A stretch of DNA of 64,000 nt from Virgibacillus subterraneus (GCF_900110695.1 NZ_FOEH01000010.1:1-64000); one strand, 5' to 3'; shown: positions 37,324 through 50,250, counted from the first letter of the stretch. Made by a program: numbers and translations. The notes: a model not told the origin generated them from the sequence alone.

Positions 37324-38154
37324 ATGGCTATTAAAAAATTCAGACCAACAACTAACGGCAGGCGTTTCATGTCTTCATCTGACTTTGCAGAGGTTACTAC
37401 GGATACTCCGGAAAAGTCTCTATTAAGTTCAATTTACAAGCGTGGCGGTCGTAATAACCAAGGTAAGCTTACAGTTCGTCATAAAGGCGGAGGTCACAAG
37501 CGTCAATACCGTATAATTGACTTTAAGCGTGATAAAGATGGAATACCTGGACGCGTTGCTACAGTGGAATATGATCCGAACCGCTCAGCTAATATTGCAT
37601 TAATTCATTATGCAGATGGAGAAAAGCGTTATATATTAGCACCAAAAGGAATCAAAGTAGGACAAAAAATTGAATCTGGCGAACAAGCAGATATTAAGCT
37701 AGGTAATAGTCTTGCACTTCAAAACATTCCAGTGGGTACTATTATCCACAACATTGAATTGAAGCCTGGACGTGGCGGACAACTTGTACGCTCAGCTGGG
37801 GCAGAAGCTCAGATTCTTGGACGTGAAGATAAATATACGTTGGTACGCTTGAAATCAGGCGAAGTTCGTTTAATATTATCTTCATGCCGTGCAACAATTG
37901 GCCAAGTTGGAAACCTTGAGCATGAGCTTATAACTATAGGTAAAGCTGGTCGTTCTCGCTGGTTAGGCAAGCGCCCGACTGTTCGTGGTTCTGTTATGAA
38001 CCCTAATGATCACCCACATGGTGGTGGTGAAGGACGTGCACCAATCGGACGTAAATCACCAATGTCACCTTGGGGTAAGCCTACACTTGGTTACAAAACG
38101 CGTCAGCGTAATAAACCTACAGATAAATATATCGTTCGTAAGCGTAAAAAATAA
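37324..38154 (+). CDS. rplB: 50S ribosomal protein L2
   Basis: A 276-residue protein at the subunit interface, required for peptidyl transfer. [20 protein letters not shown] opens the protein. [20 protein letters not shown] (about 40-59) and the catalytic-site-proximal [20 protein letters not shown] (about 223-242) with conserved His are seen. AAGGAGGG precedes ATG. Confidence 0.97.
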   Translation: MAIKKFRPTTNGRRFMSSSDFAEVTTDTPEKSLLSSIYKRGGRNNQGKLTVRHKGGGHKRQYRIIDFKRDKDGIPGRVATVEYDPNRSANIALIHYADGEKRYILAPKGIKVGQKIESGEQADIKLGNSLALQNIPVGTIIHNIELKPGRGGQLVRSAGAEAQILGREDKYTLVRLKSGEVRLILSSCRATIGQVGNLEHELITIGKAGRSRWLGKRPTVRGSVMNPNDHPHGGGEGRAPIGRKSPMSPWGKPTLGYKTRQRNKPTDKYIVRKRKK

Positions 38155-38211
38155 ACGGATGAGACGACGGGCGGTAAGATCCGTCGTTCAATTACGAAAG
38201 GAGGTTTATCC

Positions 38212-38490
38212 ATGGGTCGTAGCTTGAAAAAGGGACCTTTTGCAGATGACCATCTATTGAAAAAGATTGATACTTTAAATGAATCTGACAAGAAACAAGT
38301 AGTTAAATCTTGGTCTCGTCGCTCAACAATATTCCCTACTTTTGTTGGTCATACGATTGCTGTATATGACGGACGTAAACACGTACCTGTCTATGTTACA
38401 GAAGATATGGTCGGACATAAATTAGGTGAATTCGCGCCAACCCGTACTTATAGAGGACACGGTGGCGATGATAAGAAAACAAAACGCTAA
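38212..38490 (+). CDS. rpsS: 30S ribosomal protein S19
   Basis: A 92-residue protein of the 30S head that forms a complex with S13. [19 protein letters not shown] (2-20) and [20 protein letters not shown] (near the end) match the family. AAAGGAGGT precedes ATG, 58 bp after rplB. Confidence 0.97.
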   Translation: MGRSLKKGPFADDHLLKKIDTLNESDKKQVVKSWSRRSTIFPTFVGHTIAVYDGRKHVPVYVTEDMVGHKLGEFAPTRTYRGHGGDDKKTKR

Positions 38491-38508
38491 TGAGAGGAGG
38501 CGCTCCAC

Positions 38509-38850
38509 ATGCAAGCTAAAGCCGTTGCGAAATCTGTTCGTATTGCTCCTCGTAAAGTTCGTTTAGTCGTAGATTTGATTCGAGGAAAAGAAGTTGGTGA
38601 AGCAGTAGGAATACTACGCCACACACAACGTGGTGCTTCTCCAGTTGTAGAAAAAGTACTAAATTCTGCAATTGCGAATGCGGAACACAACTATGAAATG
38701 GAAGCAGATAACCTGGTAGTTTCTGAAGTATTTGTAAATGAAGGTGCTACATTGAAACGTTTTCGTCCACGTGCACAAGGACGTGCAAGTAAAATCAATA
38801 AACGCACAAGCCATATTACAGTGGTTGTAACTGAAAAGAAGGAGGGATAG
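38509..38850 (+). CDS. rplV: 50S ribosomal protein L22
   Basis: A 113-residue protein whose hairpin lines the exit tunnel near the macrolide site. [20 protein letters not shown] (3-22) and the beta-hairpin loop [20 protein letters not shown] (about 84-103) are visible. AGAGGAGGCG precedes ATG. Confidence 0.97.
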   Translation: MQAKAVAKSVRIAPRKVRLVVDLIRGKEVGEAVGILRHTQRGASPVVEKVLNSAIANAEHNYEMEADNLVVSEVFVNEGATLKRFRPRAQGRASKINKRTSHITVVVTEKKEG

Positions 38851-38853
38851 TCA

Positions 38854-39495
38854 GTGGGTCAAAAAGTAAATCCAAAAGGTCTTCGCGTCGGTATCATTCG
38901 TGACTGGGAGTCAAAGTGGTATGCAGGCAAAGACTATGCAGACTTACTACACGAAGATATTAAGATTAGAGAATATCTTGAAAATCGCTTACGCATTGCT
39001 GCTGTTTCTTCTATCGACATCGAACGTGCAGCAAACCGTGTAAACATCACCATTCATACTGGTAAACCAGGTATGGTTATTGGTAAAGGCGGTTCAGAAG
39101 TAGAAGCTCTACGTAAATCATTAAATAGTCTGACTGGCAAGCGTGTTCACATCAATATCGTTGAAATCAAGAAAGTTGATTTAAACGCTGTATTAGTTGC
39201 TGATAACATTGCTCGTCAATTAGAAAATCGTATTTCATTCCGTCGTGCTCAAAAGCAAACTATTCAACGCGCAATGCGCGGAGGAGCAAAAGGAATTAAA
39301 ACACAAGTATCCGGACGTTTAGGTGGCGCAGACATCGCTCGTGCGGAACATTACAGTGAAGGAACAGTACCACTACACACATTGCGTGCTGATATCGACT
39401 ATGGCACAGCTGAAGCTGACACAACTTATGGTAAGTTGGGCGTTAAAGTGTGGATCTATCGTGGAGAAGTCCTTCCAACTAAAACTAATAAGTAA
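38854..39495 (+). CDS. rpsC: 30S ribosomal protein S3
   Basis: A 213-residue protein at the mRNA entry site with helicase activity together with S4/S5. GTG start: [20 protein letters not shown]. The KH domain motif is [17 protein letters not shown] (about 74-90) and the C-terminal [20 protein letters not shown] is conserved. It lies three bases after rplV, with AAGGAGGG overlapping the rplV end. Confidence 0.97.
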   Translation: MGQKVNPKGLRVGIIRDWESKWYAGKDYADLLHEDIKIREYLENRLRIAAVSSIDIERAANRVNITIHTGKPGMVIGKGGSEVEALRKSLNSLTGKRVHINIVEIKKVDLNAVLVADNIARQLENRISFRRAQKQTIQRAMRGGAKGIKTQVSGRLGGADIARAEHYSEGTVPLHTLRADIDYGTAEADTTYGKLGVKVWIYRGEVLPTKTNK

Positions 39496-39513
39496 GGAAG
39501 GGGGAAATGCATT

Positions 39514-39948
39514 ATGTTAATGCCTAAACGTGTGAAATATCGTAAGCAACATCGTGGTAAAATGAATGGCCGTGCTAAAGGTGGAACTACAGTAGCTTTT
39601 GGTGAATATGGTCTACAAGCACTTGAAGCTTCTTGGATTACAAGTCGTCAAATCGAGGCCGCTCGTATTGCAATGACTCGTTACATGAAACGTGGCGGTA
39701 AAGTTTGGATTAAAATCTTTCCAGACAAACCATATACTGCAAAACCCCTAGAGGTCCGCATGGGTTCCGGTAAAGGTGCTCCAGAAGGATGGGTAGCAGT
39801 AGTTAAACCAGGAAAAATAATGTTTGAAATCGCTGGTGTACCAGAAGAAGTTGCACGTGAAGCGTTGCGTCTTGCTTCTCATAAACTGCCGATTAGAACT
39901 AAATTCGTAAAACGTGAAGAAATTGGTGGTGAAATCAATGAAGGCTAA
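39514..39948 (+). CDS. rplP: 50S ribosomal protein L16
   Basis: A 144-residue protein near the A-site tRNA elbow. [20 protein letters not shown] at the start, the [20 protein letters not shown] segment (about 44-63) and [18 protein letters not shown] (about 86-103) are family hallmarks. GGAAGGGGG precedes ATG. The 3' end overlaps rpmC by 11 bp. Confidence 0.97.
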   Translation: MLMPKRVKYRKQHRGKMNGRAKGGTTVAFGEYGLQALEASWITSRQIEAARIAMTRYMKRGGKVWIKIFPDKPYTAKPLEVRMGSGKGAPEGWVAVVKPGKIMFEIAGVPEEVAREALRLASHKLPIRTKFVKREEIGGEINEG

Positions 39949-40138
39949 TGAAATTAGAGAACTAACCACTGCCGAAATTGAACAAAAAGTTAAATCGTTA
40001 AAAGAAGAACTATTTAATTTACGCTTTCAGCTAGCAACAGGCCAATTGGAAAACACCGCACGTATTCGTGAGGTAAGAAAGTCTATTGCTCGTATGAAAA
40101 CAGTTGTACGTCAACGTGAAGTAAGCGTGAATAACTGA
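39938..40138 (+). CDS. rpmC: 50S ribosomal protein L29
   Basis: A 66-residue two-helix protein at the tunnel exit, neighbour of L23. It reads [20 protein letters not shown] and ends in [20 protein letters not shown]. The ATG at 39938 is preferred to an in-frame start 24 bases upstream because it matches the family N-terminus and follows TTGGTGGTGA. It overlaps rplP. Confidence 0.95.
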   Translation: MKANEIRELTTAEIEQKVKSLKEELFNLRFQLATGQLENTARIREVRKSIARMKTVVRQREVSVNN

Positions 40139-40161
40139 AACAAGAGAGGAGGATAACCTCA

Positions 40162-40425
40162 ATGACTGAGCGTAATGATCGTAAAGTATATACAGGCCGT
40201 GTCGTTTCAGACAAAATGGATAAAACAATTACTGTTTTAGTTGAAACTTACAAGTTTCATTCCTTATACGGTAAGCGTGTAAAGTACTCTAAAAAATTCA
40301 AAACACATGATGAAAATAATCAAGCTAAAAATAATGATGTTGTTCAAATCATGGAAACTCGTCCGCTATCAGCAACTAAACGTTTCCGTCTAGTTGAAAT
40401 CGTTGAAGAAGCGGTAATAATATAA
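40162..40425 (+). CDS. rpsQ: 30S ribosomal protein S17
   Basis: An 87-residue OB-fold protein of the 30S body. [20 protein letters not shown] (7-26), [18 protein letters not shown] (about 36-53) and [19 protein letters not shown] are typical. GAGGAGGA precedes ATG. Confidence 0.96.
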   Translation: MTERNDRKVYTGRVVSDKMDKTITVLVETYKFHSLYGKRVKYSKKFKTHDENNQAKNNDVVQIMETRPLSATKRFRLVEIVEEAVII

Positions 40426-40467
40426 TAAAGTTCGCTCGGAAGGTATCCGAAGGGAGGTCACAGCGAT

Positions 40468-40836
40468 ATGATTCAACAAGAAACTCGTTTAAAAGTTGCA
40501 GATAACTCTGGTGCTCGTGAAGTATTAACCATTAAAGTATTGGGTGGTTCTGGACGTAAAACAGCTAACATTGGTGATGTAATTGTTTGTTCCGTAAAAC
40601 ACGCAACACCAGGTGGCGTTGTTAAAAAAGGTGAGGTTGTAAGAGCCGTCATCGTACGTTCAAAGACAGGAATGCGCCGTAAAGATGGATCATATATTCG
40701 TTTTGATGAAAATGCTGCCGTAATTATCCGTGATGATAAAGGTCCACGAGGTACTCGTATCTTCGGACCAGTTGCACGTGAATTACGTGAAGCAAAGTTC
40801 ATGAAAATCGTATCTCTAGCTCCAGAAGTTCTATAA
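40468..40836 (+). CDS. rplN: 50S ribosomal protein L14
   Basis: A 122-residue interface protein. [20 protein letters not shown] (2-21) and the basic [20 protein letters not shown] region (about 64-83) match the family; the C-terminus is [21 protein letters not shown] precedes ATG. Confidence 0.97.
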   Translation: MIQQETRLKVADNSGAREVLTIKVLGGSGRKTANIGDVIVCSVKHATPGGVVKKGEVVRAVIVRSKTGMRRKDGSYIRFDENAAVIIRDDKGPRGTRIFGPVARELREAKFMKIVSLAPEVL

Positions 40837-40874
40837 TGAGTAATGAAAAGCCTTGTCAAGGAGGTGCGTAAAGC

Positions 40875-41186
40875 ATGCATGTAAAAAAAGGTGATAAAGT
40901 CAAAGTAATTTCCGGTAAAGACCGTGATAAACAAGGTACTATTTTAGAAGCATATCCTAAAAAAGAACGTGTCCTAGTAGAAGGTATCAATATGATTAAA
41001 AAACACGCAAAACCTTCACAAGACAATCCACAAGGTGGAATTCTTAATCAGGAAGCACCAATTCATGTTTCTAACGTAATGCCATTAGATCCAAAATCCG
41101 GTGAACCAACTCGCGTTGGATATGAAGATCGTGACGGAAAAAAAGTCCGCATCGCTAAAAAATCCGGTGAAGCATTAGATAAATAG
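40875..41186 (+). CDS. rplX: 50S ribosomal protein L24
   Basis: A 103-residue assembly initiator with a KOW motif: [20 protein letters not shown] (2-21). It continues with [20 protein letters not shown], also conserved. CAAGGAGGTG precedes ATG. Confidence 0.96.
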   Translation: MHVKKGDKVKVISGKDRDKQGTILEAYPKKERVLVEGINMIKKHAKPSQDNPQGGILNQEAPIHVSNVMPLDPKSGEPTRVGYEDRDGKKVRIAKKSGEALDK

Positions 41187-41212
41187 TTTAGCGACGAAAG
41201 GAGGGCGACATG

Positions 41213-41752
41213 ATGAATGAACTTAAACAAAAGTACCATGACGACGTATTGCCGTCATTAATGAATAAATTTAATTATGATTCTGTTATGCAAGCACCGT
41301 CTATCGAGAAAATTGTTATCAACATGGGTGTTGGTGATGCAGTACAGAACTCAAAAGCATTAGATAATGCAGTCGAAGAACTTGCACTAATTTCTGGGCA
41401 AAGACCAATGGTGACTCGTGCTAAAAAGTCAATTGCTGGATTTCGTTTGCGTGAAGGGATGCCAATTGGAGCAAAAGTAACGCTTCGTGGCGATCGTATG
41501 CATGAATTCCTACAAAAGCTTATTGCAGTTTCACTTCCACGTGTTCGTGATTTCCGTGGTATCTCAAAGAAAGCATTTGATGGTCGTGGCAACTATACAT
41601 TAGGTGTTAAAGAACAGCTAATTTTCCCAGAAATCAACTATGATAAAGTAAGTAAAGTTCGTGGTATGGACATTGTTATTGTAACATCTGCCAATACTGA
41701 CGAAGAAGCACGTGAACTTTTAGCTCAGCTAGGCATGCCTTTCCAAAAGTAA
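41213..41752 (+). CDS. rplE: 50S ribosomal protein L5
   Basis: A 179-residue protein binding 5S rRNA and contacting the P-site tRNA. It reads [20 protein letters not shown] at the start, with [18 protein letters not shown] and [18 protein letters not shown] downstream. Two adjacent ATG codons are present; 41213 lies 8 nt after GGAGG and matches homologues. Confidence 0.96.
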   Translation: MNELKQKYHDDVLPSLMNKFNYDSVMQAPSIEKIVINMGVGDAVQNSKALDNAVEELALISGQRPMVTRAKKSIAGFRLREGMPIGAKVTLRGDRMHEFLQKLIAVSLPRVRDFRGISKKAFDGRGNYTLGVKEQLIFPEINYDKVSKVRGMDIVIVTSANTDEEARELLAQLGMPFQK

Positions 41753-41757
41753 GCTAG

Positions 41758-41967
<210 letters not shown>

Positions 41968-41997
41968 ACCCCGATTCGGGAAGGAGGTAATGTAGTA

Positions 41998-42396
41998 ATG
42001 GTTATGACAGATCCAATCGCAGATATGCTAACTCGTATTCGTAATGCAAACATGGTGCGCCATGAAAAGTTAGAGCTTCCGGCTTCAAAAATCAAGAACG
42101 AAATCGCTGATATCCTTAAACGTGAAGGTTTCGTACGTGATTATGAATTTATTGAAGACAATAAGCAAGGCGTACTGCGTATTTTCCTTAAGTACGGCGC
42201 AAGCAACGAACGAGTAATAACAGGTATCAAACGTATAAGTAAACCAGGTTTGCGTGTCTACGCAAAAGCTGATGAAGTACCTCGTGTACTAAATGGCTTA
42301 GGTATTGCTGTTGTATCAACATCAAATGGAGTGCTATCTGACAAAGAAGCACGTACACAAGCTATTGGTGGCGAAGTACTAGCATATGTTTGGTAA
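41998..42396 (+). CDS. rpsH: 30S ribosomal protein S8
   Basis: A 132-residue 16S rRNA-binding protein. [20 protein letters not shown] (about 3-22) and the C-terminal signature [20 protein letters not shown] (about 107-126) are visible. The MVMTDP start follows GGAGGTAATG. S8 represses the spc operon in enterobacteria; no such site was identified here. Confidence 0.97.
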   Translation: MVMTDPIADMLTRIRNANMVRHEKLELPASKIKNEIADILKREGFVRDYEFIEDNKQGVLRIFLKYGASNERVITGIKRISKPGLRVYAKADEVPRVLNGLGIAVVSTSNGVLSDKEARTQAIGGEVLAYVW

Positions 42397-42429
42397 TAAT
42401 ATATACTTTTAAGACAGGAGGTGCATGGG

Positions 42430-42966
42430 ATGTCTCGTATAGGACTTAAGCCAGTGGAAATTCCAGAGGGTGTTGAGGTAAACATTAATGGAAACACTGC
42501 TACAGTAAAAGGCCCAAAAGGTGAATTAACAAGAGACTTTCATCAGGACATGAAAGTTGTTATAGAAGATAATGTTTTAACTGTTGAACGTCCAAGTAAC
42601 CATAAAGAACACCGAGCTCTGCACGGTACGACTCGCAGTTTGATTGGTAACATGGTTCAAGGAGTTCATAAAGGTTTTGAGAAAAATCTTGAAATCAGTG
42701 GTGTTGGTTACCGTGCCTTAAAACAAGGTGACAAAGTAGTGATTAACGCAGGTTATTCACACCCGGTTGAACTTGACCCAATTGATGGTATCGAGATAGA
42801 TGTTCCTAAAAACACACAAATTATCGTAAAAGGTATTAGTAAAGAGTTAGTTGGTGAGGTTGCGGCAAACATTAGAGCAATCAGACCACCAGAACCTTAT
42901 AAAGGTAAAGGTATTCGCTATGAAGGTGAATATGTAAGACAAAAAGAAGGTAAAACTGCTAAGTAA
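42430..42966 (+). CDS. rplF: 50S ribosomal protein L6
   Basis: A 178-residue protein near the sarcin-ricin loop. [20 protein letters not shown] (2-21) and the C-terminal signature [20 protein letters not shown] (about 155-174) match. ATG 42430 follows AGGAGGTG; an in-frame GTG at 42421 lies inside that site and is rejected. Confidence 0.96.
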   Translation: MSRIGLKPVEIPEGVEVNINGNTATVKGPKGELTRDFHQDMKVVIEDNVLTVERPSNHKEHRALHGTTRSLIGNMVQGVHKGFEKNLEISGVGYRALKQGDKVVINAGYSHPVELDPIDGIEIDVPKNTQIIVKGISKELVGEVAANIRAIRPPEPYKGKGIRYEGEYVRQKEGKTAK

Positions 42967-42998
42967 GGTTAGTTAGGGAGCAGAAAGGAGTGACCTAG

Positions 42999-43361
42999 AT
43001 GATCACAAAGCCTGACAAAAACGCTGTACGCAAGAGAAGACATGCGCGAGTTCGTAAATCCGTTTTTGGAACAACCGAACAGCCTCGTCTAAATGTGTAC
43101 CGTTCAAATAAACACATCTATGCACAATTAATTGATGATACTCAAGGAGTTACTGTTGCAAGTGCTTCTACAAAAGATAATGAAATGAAGATTGAAGCGA
43201 CAGGCAATGTAGATGCAGCTAAACAAGTCGGAGAAGTAGTTGCAAAACGTGCCCAGGATAAAGGTTTCAAATCGGTTGTGTTTGATCGCGGAGGCTACCT
43301 TTATCATGGACGTGTAAAAGCATTAGCTGAAGCTGCCCGTGAGGCAGGTCTTGAATTTTAA
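42999..43361 (+). CDS. rplR: 50S ribosomal protein L18
   Basis: A 120-residue 5S rRNA-binding protein. The basic N-terminus [20 protein letters not shown] (about 12-31) and the C-terminal [20 protein letters not shown] (about 96-115) are typical. AAAGGAGTGA precedes ATG. Confidence 0.97.
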   Translation: MITKPDKNAVRKRRHARVRKSVFGTTEQPRLNVYRSNKHIYAQLIDDTQGVTVASASTKDNEMKIEATGNVDAAKQVGEVVAKRAQDKGFKSVVFDRGGYLYHGRVKALAEAAREAGLEF

Positions 43362-43385
43362 TCGATAGATAAAGGAGGGACATAG

Positions 43386-43889
43386 ATGCATACTAGCATT
43401 GATCCGAACAAATTAGATCTTGAAGAACGTGTTGTTACAATCAACCGTGTTGCAAAAGTTGTTAAAGGTGGACGTCGTTTCCGTTTTGCTGCATTGGTTG
43501 TAGTTGGAGATAAAAACGGCCATGTAGGTTTTGGTACTGGAAAAGCACAAGAGGTACCAGAAGCAATTAAGAAAGCTGTTGATGATGCAAAGAAAAGCCT
43601 AATCACAGTACCTATCGTTGGAACAACTATTCCACACGAAATTAATGGAAGATTTGGTTCAGGTAACGTATTAATGAAGCCTGCAACTGAAGGTACTGGA
43701 GTAATTTCCGGAGGACCTGTCCGTGCTATACTAGAACTTGCAGGTGTCGGCGATATTTTAACTAAGTCACTTGGTTCAAATACACCAATCAACATGATTC
43801 GTGCAACACTAAGTGGACTATCAAACTTAAAACGTGCAGAAGACGTAGCTAAACTACGCGGAAAGTCTGTAGAAGAACTGTTAGGATAA
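43386..43889 (+). CDS. rpsE: 30S ribosomal protein S5
   Basis: A 167-residue protein important for fidelity and mRNA unwinding. [20 protein letters not shown] (about 11-30), with the fidelity loop and [20 protein letters not shown] (about 39-58), is present; the C-terminal [20 protein letters not shown] follows. AAAGGAGGG precedes ATG. Confidence 0.97.
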   Translation: MHTSIDPNKLDLEERVVTINRVAKVVKGGRRFRFAALVVVGDKNGHVGFGTGKAQEVPEAIKKAVDDAKKSLITVPIVGTTIPHEINGRFGSGNVLMKPATEGTGVISGGPVRAILELAGVGDILTKSLGSNTPINMIRATLSGLSNLKRAEDVAKLRGKSVEELLG

Positions 43890-43902
43890 GGAGGGAAATA
43901 CT

Positions 43903-44085
43903 ATGTCTAAAAAATTAGAAATCACCCTCACGCGAAGTGTTATTGGTCGAACAGAAGTACAACGTCAAACTGTTCAAACACTAGGTCTGAAAAAAATTCA
44001 TCAATCCGTAGTTCGTGAAGATACTCCAGCTGTACGCGGTATGGTTAACAAAGTATCTCATCTCATAGCGGTTAAAGAAGTTTAA
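43903..44085 (+). CDS. rpmD: 50S ribosomal protein L30
   Basis: A 60-residue ferredoxin-like protein. [20 protein letters not shown] (4-23) and [20 protein letters not shown] match the family. GGAGGG lies 7 nt before ATG, 13 bp after rpsE. Confidence 0.96.
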   Translation: MSKKLEITLTRSVIGRTEVQRQTVQTLGLKKIHQSVVREDTPAVRGMVNKVSHLIAVKEV

Positions 44086-44116
44086 TTAAACATTAGCGTA
44101 AAGAGGAGGTGCTCGA

Positions 44117-44556
44117 ATGAAACTTCATGAATTGAAGGCGTCAGAAGGAACTCGCAAAAAGCGTAATCGCGTAGGTCGTGGTATGTCATCTGGTAACGGA
44201 AAAACTTCCGGCAGAGGACATAAAGGACAAAAAGCACGTTCAGGTGGAAACACTCGCCCGGGCTTTGAAGGTGGCCAATTGCCATTATTCCAACGCCTGC
44301 CTAAACGAGGATTCACAAATATTCACCGTAAAGAATTTGCGATTGTAAACCTGGATGCATTAAATAAATTTGAAGAAGGCACAGAAATTACACCTGAGCT
44401 ATTACTTGAAAAAGGTGCCGTTAGCAATCTGAAAGCTGGTATCAAGGTACTAGGTAAGGGTGCTGTTGAAAAGAAACTTACTGTAAAAGCTCATAAGTTC
44501 TCTGCTTCAGCGAAGGAAGCTATCGAAGCAGCGGGCGGTAAAACAGAGGTGATTTA

Positions 44557-44557
<1 letters not shown>
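44117..44557 (+). CDS. rplO: 50S ribosomal protein L15
   Basis: A 146-residue assembly protein. The Gly/Arg-rich N-terminus [20 protein letters not shown] (about 17-36) and the [19 protein letters not shown] block (about 50-68) are typical. AGAGGAGGTG precedes ATG. The stop overlaps the secY ATG by one base (TAATG). Confidence 0.97.
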
Positions 44558-46528
<1,971 letters not shown>

Positions 46529-46559
46529 GTATCTTGGCTGTATTACCAGCACAGGATAG

Positions 46560-46588
46560 ATGCAATTCTTTTTTGTTAAAGTTATAAT
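46560..46588 (+). promoter_or_regulatory. candidate promoter upstream of the KOW gene/infA
   Basis: ATGCAA (46560-46565), a 17 bp spacer and TATAAT (46583-46588), in the 183 bp gap after adk. Confidence 0.5.
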
Positions 46589-46711
46589 GAAAATCGTAGA
46601 ATATGCGGCAGAACGTGTATTACTTGATATAACAGTGACACAGAATAGCAACTGGTAGTGTGCCTATGATTGGCAGGATTAAAATAAAAGCCTAAGTGAA
46701 GGTGATCGTTG

Positions 46712-47047
46712 TTGAGCGAAGCTGATTCGATTCCGCGGATAGGTCAAGTTGTTCGTATAAAGCAAGGGCGAGAAGCAGGACAATATGCTGTAGTACTAAA
46801 AATGATAGATGATCGATTTGTCTTGCTTGCAGATGGGGAAAAACGTAAATATGATCGACCAAAGAAAAAGAATCTACATCATATTGAAGTTATGGATTAT
46901 ATTTCTCCGGAAGTCCAAAACAGCCTTCTAGAAACTGGTCGTGTCACAAATGGTAAATTACGATTTGCCATAGATAAATTTGTCAATGAAATTGTGACTG
47001 ATTTAATGAAGGGAGATCAACACGATGGCGAAAGACGATGTAATTGA
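46712..47047 (+). CDS. KOW-domain RNA-binding protein (YbzG/L14e-like)
   Basis: A protein of about 111 residues. The N-terminal ~55 residues form a KOW/SH3-like fold: [20 protein letters not shown] and [19 protein letters not shown]. The C-terminal half is acidic-hydrophobic and not recognised. Similar genes sit before infA in Bacillaceae; function is unknown, possibly ribosome-related. The start is one of two adjacent TTG codons after AAGGTGAT (46709 or 46712). It overlaps infA by 23 bp. Confidence 0.75.
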   Translation: MSEADSIPRIGQVVRIKQGREAGQYAVVLKMIDDRFVLLADGEKRKYDRPKKKNLHHIEVMDYISPEVQNSLLETGRVTNGKLRFAIDKFVNEIVTDLMKGDQHDGERRCN

Positions 47048-47243
47048 AGTGGAAGGTACCGTTACTGACACATTGCCGAATGCACAGTTTAATGTCGAAC
47101 TTGAAAATGGCCATACGGTTTTAGCTCATGTATCTGGCAAAATTCGTATGCATTTCATCCGCATTTTACCTGGTGATAAAGTGACGGTAGAACTTTCCCC
47201 GTATGATTTAACAAGAGGACGAATTACGTACCGTTATAAATAG
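47025..47243 (+). CDS. infA: translation initiation factor IF-1
   Basis: A 72-residue OB-fold factor that occupies the 30S A site during initiation. [20 protein letters not shown] (2-21), [19 protein letters not shown] (about 35-53) and [11 protein letters not shown] at the end match the family. AAGGGAG precedes ATG. The start lies within the preceding KOW gene. Confidence 0.97.
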   Translation: MAKDDVIEVEGTVTDTLPNAQFNVELENGHTVLAHVSGKIRMHFIRILPGDKVTVELSPYDLTRGRITYRYK

Positions 47244-47263
47244 ACGAGTGAGCTCCGATATAA

Positions 47264-47392
<129 letters not shown>

Positions 47393-47415
47393 TAAACAAG
47401 GAGGTGCATTGAGCT

Positions 47416-47781
47416 ATGGCACGTATTGCAGGTATAGATATTCCGCGTGATAAACGTGTAGTTATTTCATTAACCTATATTTACGGTGTTGGAAAAAATA
47501 CTGCACAGGAAGTCCTTAAAGAAGCAGGCGTTTCAGAAAATACTCGTGTACGCGATTTGACAGAAGATGAATTAGGTAATATTCGTAAAGCAATTAACGA
47601 ATTTACAGTTGAAGGTGACCTTCGTCGTGAATTATCCCTCAACATTAAACGCCTAATCGAAATTGGTTCTTATAGAGGAATCAGACATCGTCGTGGATTG
47701 CCAGTACGTGGTCAAAAAACGAAAAACAATTCACGTACTCGTAAAGGTCCACGTCGTACAATGGCAAACAAGAAAAAGTAA
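47416..47781 (+). CDS. rpsM: 30S ribosomal protein S13
   Basis: A 121-residue head protein contacting the P-site t[23 protein letters not shown] (2-21) and [20 protein letters not shown] (about 88-107) with the basic C-terminal tail [12 protein letters not shown] are typical. AAGGAGGTG precedes ATG by 12 nt. Confidence 0.97.
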   Translation: MARIAGIDIPRDKRVVISLTYIYGVGKNTAQEVLKEAGVSENTRVRDLTEDELGNIRKAINEFTVEGDLRRELSLNIKRLIEIGSYRGIRHRRGLPVRGQKTKNNSRTRKGPRRTMANKKK

Positions 47782-47803
47782 GGTAAAGGAGGTAAGCTAA
47801 TCA

Positions 47804-48193
<390 letters not shown>

Positions 48194-48209
48194 TTGTACT
48201 GTATAGAAT

Positions 48210-48238
48210 TTGTCACCCTGTCTATAATGGGTTATGAT
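48210..48238 (+). promoter_or_regulatory. candidate rpoA promoter
   Basis: TTGTCA (48210-48215), a 17 bp spacer and TATGAT (48233-48238), 17 bp after the rpsK stop. Confidence 0.5.
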
Positions 48239-48361
48239 AGCTAAAAGTATAAAGCTTAAGGGAAATTTCCTTTTTGAACAGACTTTACTATACAACATGA
48301 CAGAGACAAGAGAGTACGAATGAAATTTTAATAGCGCAGAAACGCCAACTGCCTATTTGAG

Positions 48362-48404
48362 GAATTTCGGTTAGACACGAAAAGTCTAACCGGGGTTTCG
48401 ACGT
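48362..48404 (+). promoter_or_regulatory. hairpin in the rpoA leader
   Basis: GGTTAGAC pairs with GTCTAACC around ACGAAAA, and the stem extends with G-U pairs (GAATTTC against GGGGTTTC). No T-run follows before AAAGGAGGG. It may modulate rpoA expression. Confidence 0.45.
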
Positions 48405-48425
48405 TTTAAAGGAGGGTTTTATTGA

Positions 48426-49370
48426 ATGATCGAAATTGAAAAACCAATAATAGAAACGGTAGAGATCAGCGATGATGCTAAATTTGGAAAGTTCGTCGTC
48501 GAACCGCTTGAACGTGGATATGGTGCCACTCTAGGAAACTCCTTGCGTCGTATCCTATTATCCTCACTTCCGGGTGCTGCTGTTACATCAGTTCAGATGG
48601 ATGGAGCGCATCATGAGTTTTCAACAATCGAAGGCGTTGTTGAGGACGTAACAACAATTATTTTGAACTTGAAAAAGCTTGCTCTAAAGATTTACTCTGA
48701 AGAAGAGAAAACCTTAGAGATTGATGTGCAGGGAGAAGGAAAAGTTACGGCTGCAGATCTGACATATGATAGTGATGTAGAGGTATTAAATCCTGACTTA
48801 CCACTTGCTACAATTAACGGTAAAGGTAAATTGCATATGAAGATTACGGCAGAACGTGGCCGCGGCTATCGTCCAGCTGATGCAAACAATCATGATGAGC
48901 GACCAATCGGCGTAATTCCGGTTGATTCAATCTTTACACCAGTATCACGTGTAACATATCAAGTCGAAAATACCCGTGTGGGGCAAGTTGCAAACTACGA
49001 TAAATTAACAATGGATGTATGGACAGACGGAAGCATTCGTCCTGAAGAAGCAGTTTCTTTAGGTGCAAAAGTCTTCACAGAGCATCTAAATATTTTCGTA
49101 GGGTTGACAGATGAAGCACAAAATGCAGAAATCATGGTCGAAAAAGAAGAAGATCAAAAAGAAAAAGTTATGGAAATGACAATCGAAGAACTCGATTTAT
49201 CTGTCAGATCCTATAATTGCTTGAAACGTGCTGGAATTAATACAGTTCAAGAGCTTTCAAATAAATCTGAAGAAGATATGATGAAGGTGCGTAACTTAGG
49301 TCGCAAATCACTAGAAGAAGTAAAAGTGAAACTAGAGGATTTAGGCTTAGGCTTACGTGATGATGACTGA
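48426..49370 (+). CDS. rpoA: RNA polymerase alpha subunit
   Basis: A 314-residue subunit. The N-terminal assembly domain contains [20 protein letters not shown] (about 26-45) and the C-terminal DNA/activator-binding domain spans about 245-314 with [20 protein letters not shown] and [29 protein letters not shown] precedes ATG. It has a 230 bp leader with its own likely promoter. Confidence 0.97.
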   Translation: MIEIEKPIIETVEISDDAKFGKFVVEPLERGYGATLGNSLRRILLSSLPGAAVTSVQMDGAHHEFSTIEGVVEDVTTIILNLKKLALKIYSEEEKTLEIDVQGEGKVTAADLTYDSDVEVLNPDLPLATINGKGKLHMKITAERGRGYRPADANNHDERPIGVIPVDSIFTPVSRVTYQVENTRVGQVANYDKLTMDVWTDGSIRPEEAVSLGAKVFTEHLNIFVGLTDEAQNAEIMVEKEEDQKEKVMEMTIEELDLSVRSYNCLKRAGINTVQELSNKSEEDMMKVRNLGRKSLEEVKVKLEDLGLGLRDDD

Positions 49371-49399
49371 TCGATACAGACACCTTTAGAATAGAACAA

Positions 49400-49672
49400 A
49401 AGCGGAAGTGCCTGCTCAACGGCGAATGAACTTCCCCGTACAACACGGGTGATTCGATATTGCCGCTCAAGCGGCGGATTAAATCGAACAATTTTCTGTT
49501 CGAGATAAAGGAAATCCAAAAGTGGTTTTCTTTTGTGATTGACTTATTGAAGTACAGAGAGGAGTTCAGTAGTCGTCAGGCGCGTTGGTCGATGAAAACG
49601 TCACGTCCTGTGACTTCATCAACACTAGCACGTCCTGTGCGTCGAAGCTGGACGTGGCCCTGCGCAGATGTT
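49400..49672 (+). repeat. intergenic repeat family E between rpoA and rplQ
   Basis: A GC-richer block with CAAAAGCGGAAGTGCCTGC, GCCGCTCAAGCGGC and two direct CACGTCCTGTG units (about 49601 and 49629) around CTTCATCAACACTAG. Similar cacgtcctgtg-containing spacers are, from memory, common in Bacillaceae. No credible gene lies in this 362 bp gap. Confidence 0.55.
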
Positions 49673-49733
49673 CAATAATCAAGGTTACTAGAAGTAATAA
49701 TATCTACGTAACAGTATAAGGGAGGGATAGTCC

Positions 49734-50087
49734 ATGGCTAGAAAATTAGGTCGCACAACAGACGCTCGTATGGCACTACTTCGCAACCTTGCATCTGATT
49801 TGATTATTCACGAACGGGTTGAAACAACAGAAGCAAAAGCGAAAGAGTTAAAGTCAACAGTAGAGAAAATGATTACACTTGGGAAACGCGGTGATCTTCA
49901 CGCGCGTCGTCAAGCAGCAGCTTTCCTATATAATCAAGAAGCGAATGAAAACGAAAGTGTTATGCAAAAACTCTTCGATGACGTCGCTGCACGCTACGAA
50001 GACAGACAAGGCGGATATACACGTGTTCTTAAGCTAGGTGCTCGTCAAGGTGACGGAGCAAAAATGGCAATCATTGAACTAGTTTAA
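49734..50087 (+). CDS. rplQ: 50S ribosomal protein L17
   Basis: A 117-residue protein near the tunnel exit. [20 protein letters not shown] (2-21), the [20 protein letters not shown] segment (about 28-47) and the C-terminal [20 protein letters not shown] are typical. AAGGGAGGGATA precedes ATG. Usually it directly follows rpoA; here a repeat lies between them. Confidence 0.97.
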   Translation: MARKLGRTTDARMALLRNLASDLIIHERVETTEAKAKELKSTVEKMITLGKRGDLHARRQAAAFLYNQEANENESVMQKLFDDVAARYEDRQGGYTRVLKLGARQGDGAKMAIIELV

Positions 50088-50101
50088 TGAATTCGTGCGC
50101 T

Positions 50102-50152
50102 TAAGGGGCAGGACAGAATCTCTTCCATGAGGTGAATCCAGGCCCTTTTTTT
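50102..50152 (+). terminator. rplQ (alpha operon) terminator
   Basis: AAGGGGCAGGA pairs with TCCAGGCCCTT, with a bulge and a long loop, followed by seven T. Confidence 0.7.
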
Positions 50153-50197
50153 GTATGCAAAAGGCTCAGATGACTGTTCAGTAGCTTAAAGATGGAA

Positions 50198-50250
50198 ACA
50201 TCAACAGAAGAGCGGTGAACATCGACAGAAGAGCCCAAAACATCAACCGG
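50198..50250 (+). repeat. 21-bp tandem repeat, 2.5 units, before ecfA1
   Basis: ACATCAACAGAAGAGC (50198), ACATCGACAGAAGAGC (50219) and ACATCAACCGG (50240) are spaced exactly 21 bp. They lie between the rplQ terminator and ecfA1. Confidence 0.75.

Noticed and set aside
49460-49678. 72-codon open frame between rpoA and rplQ
   Set aside because: It lies entirely within repeat family E and has a low-complexity, non-protein-like translation.
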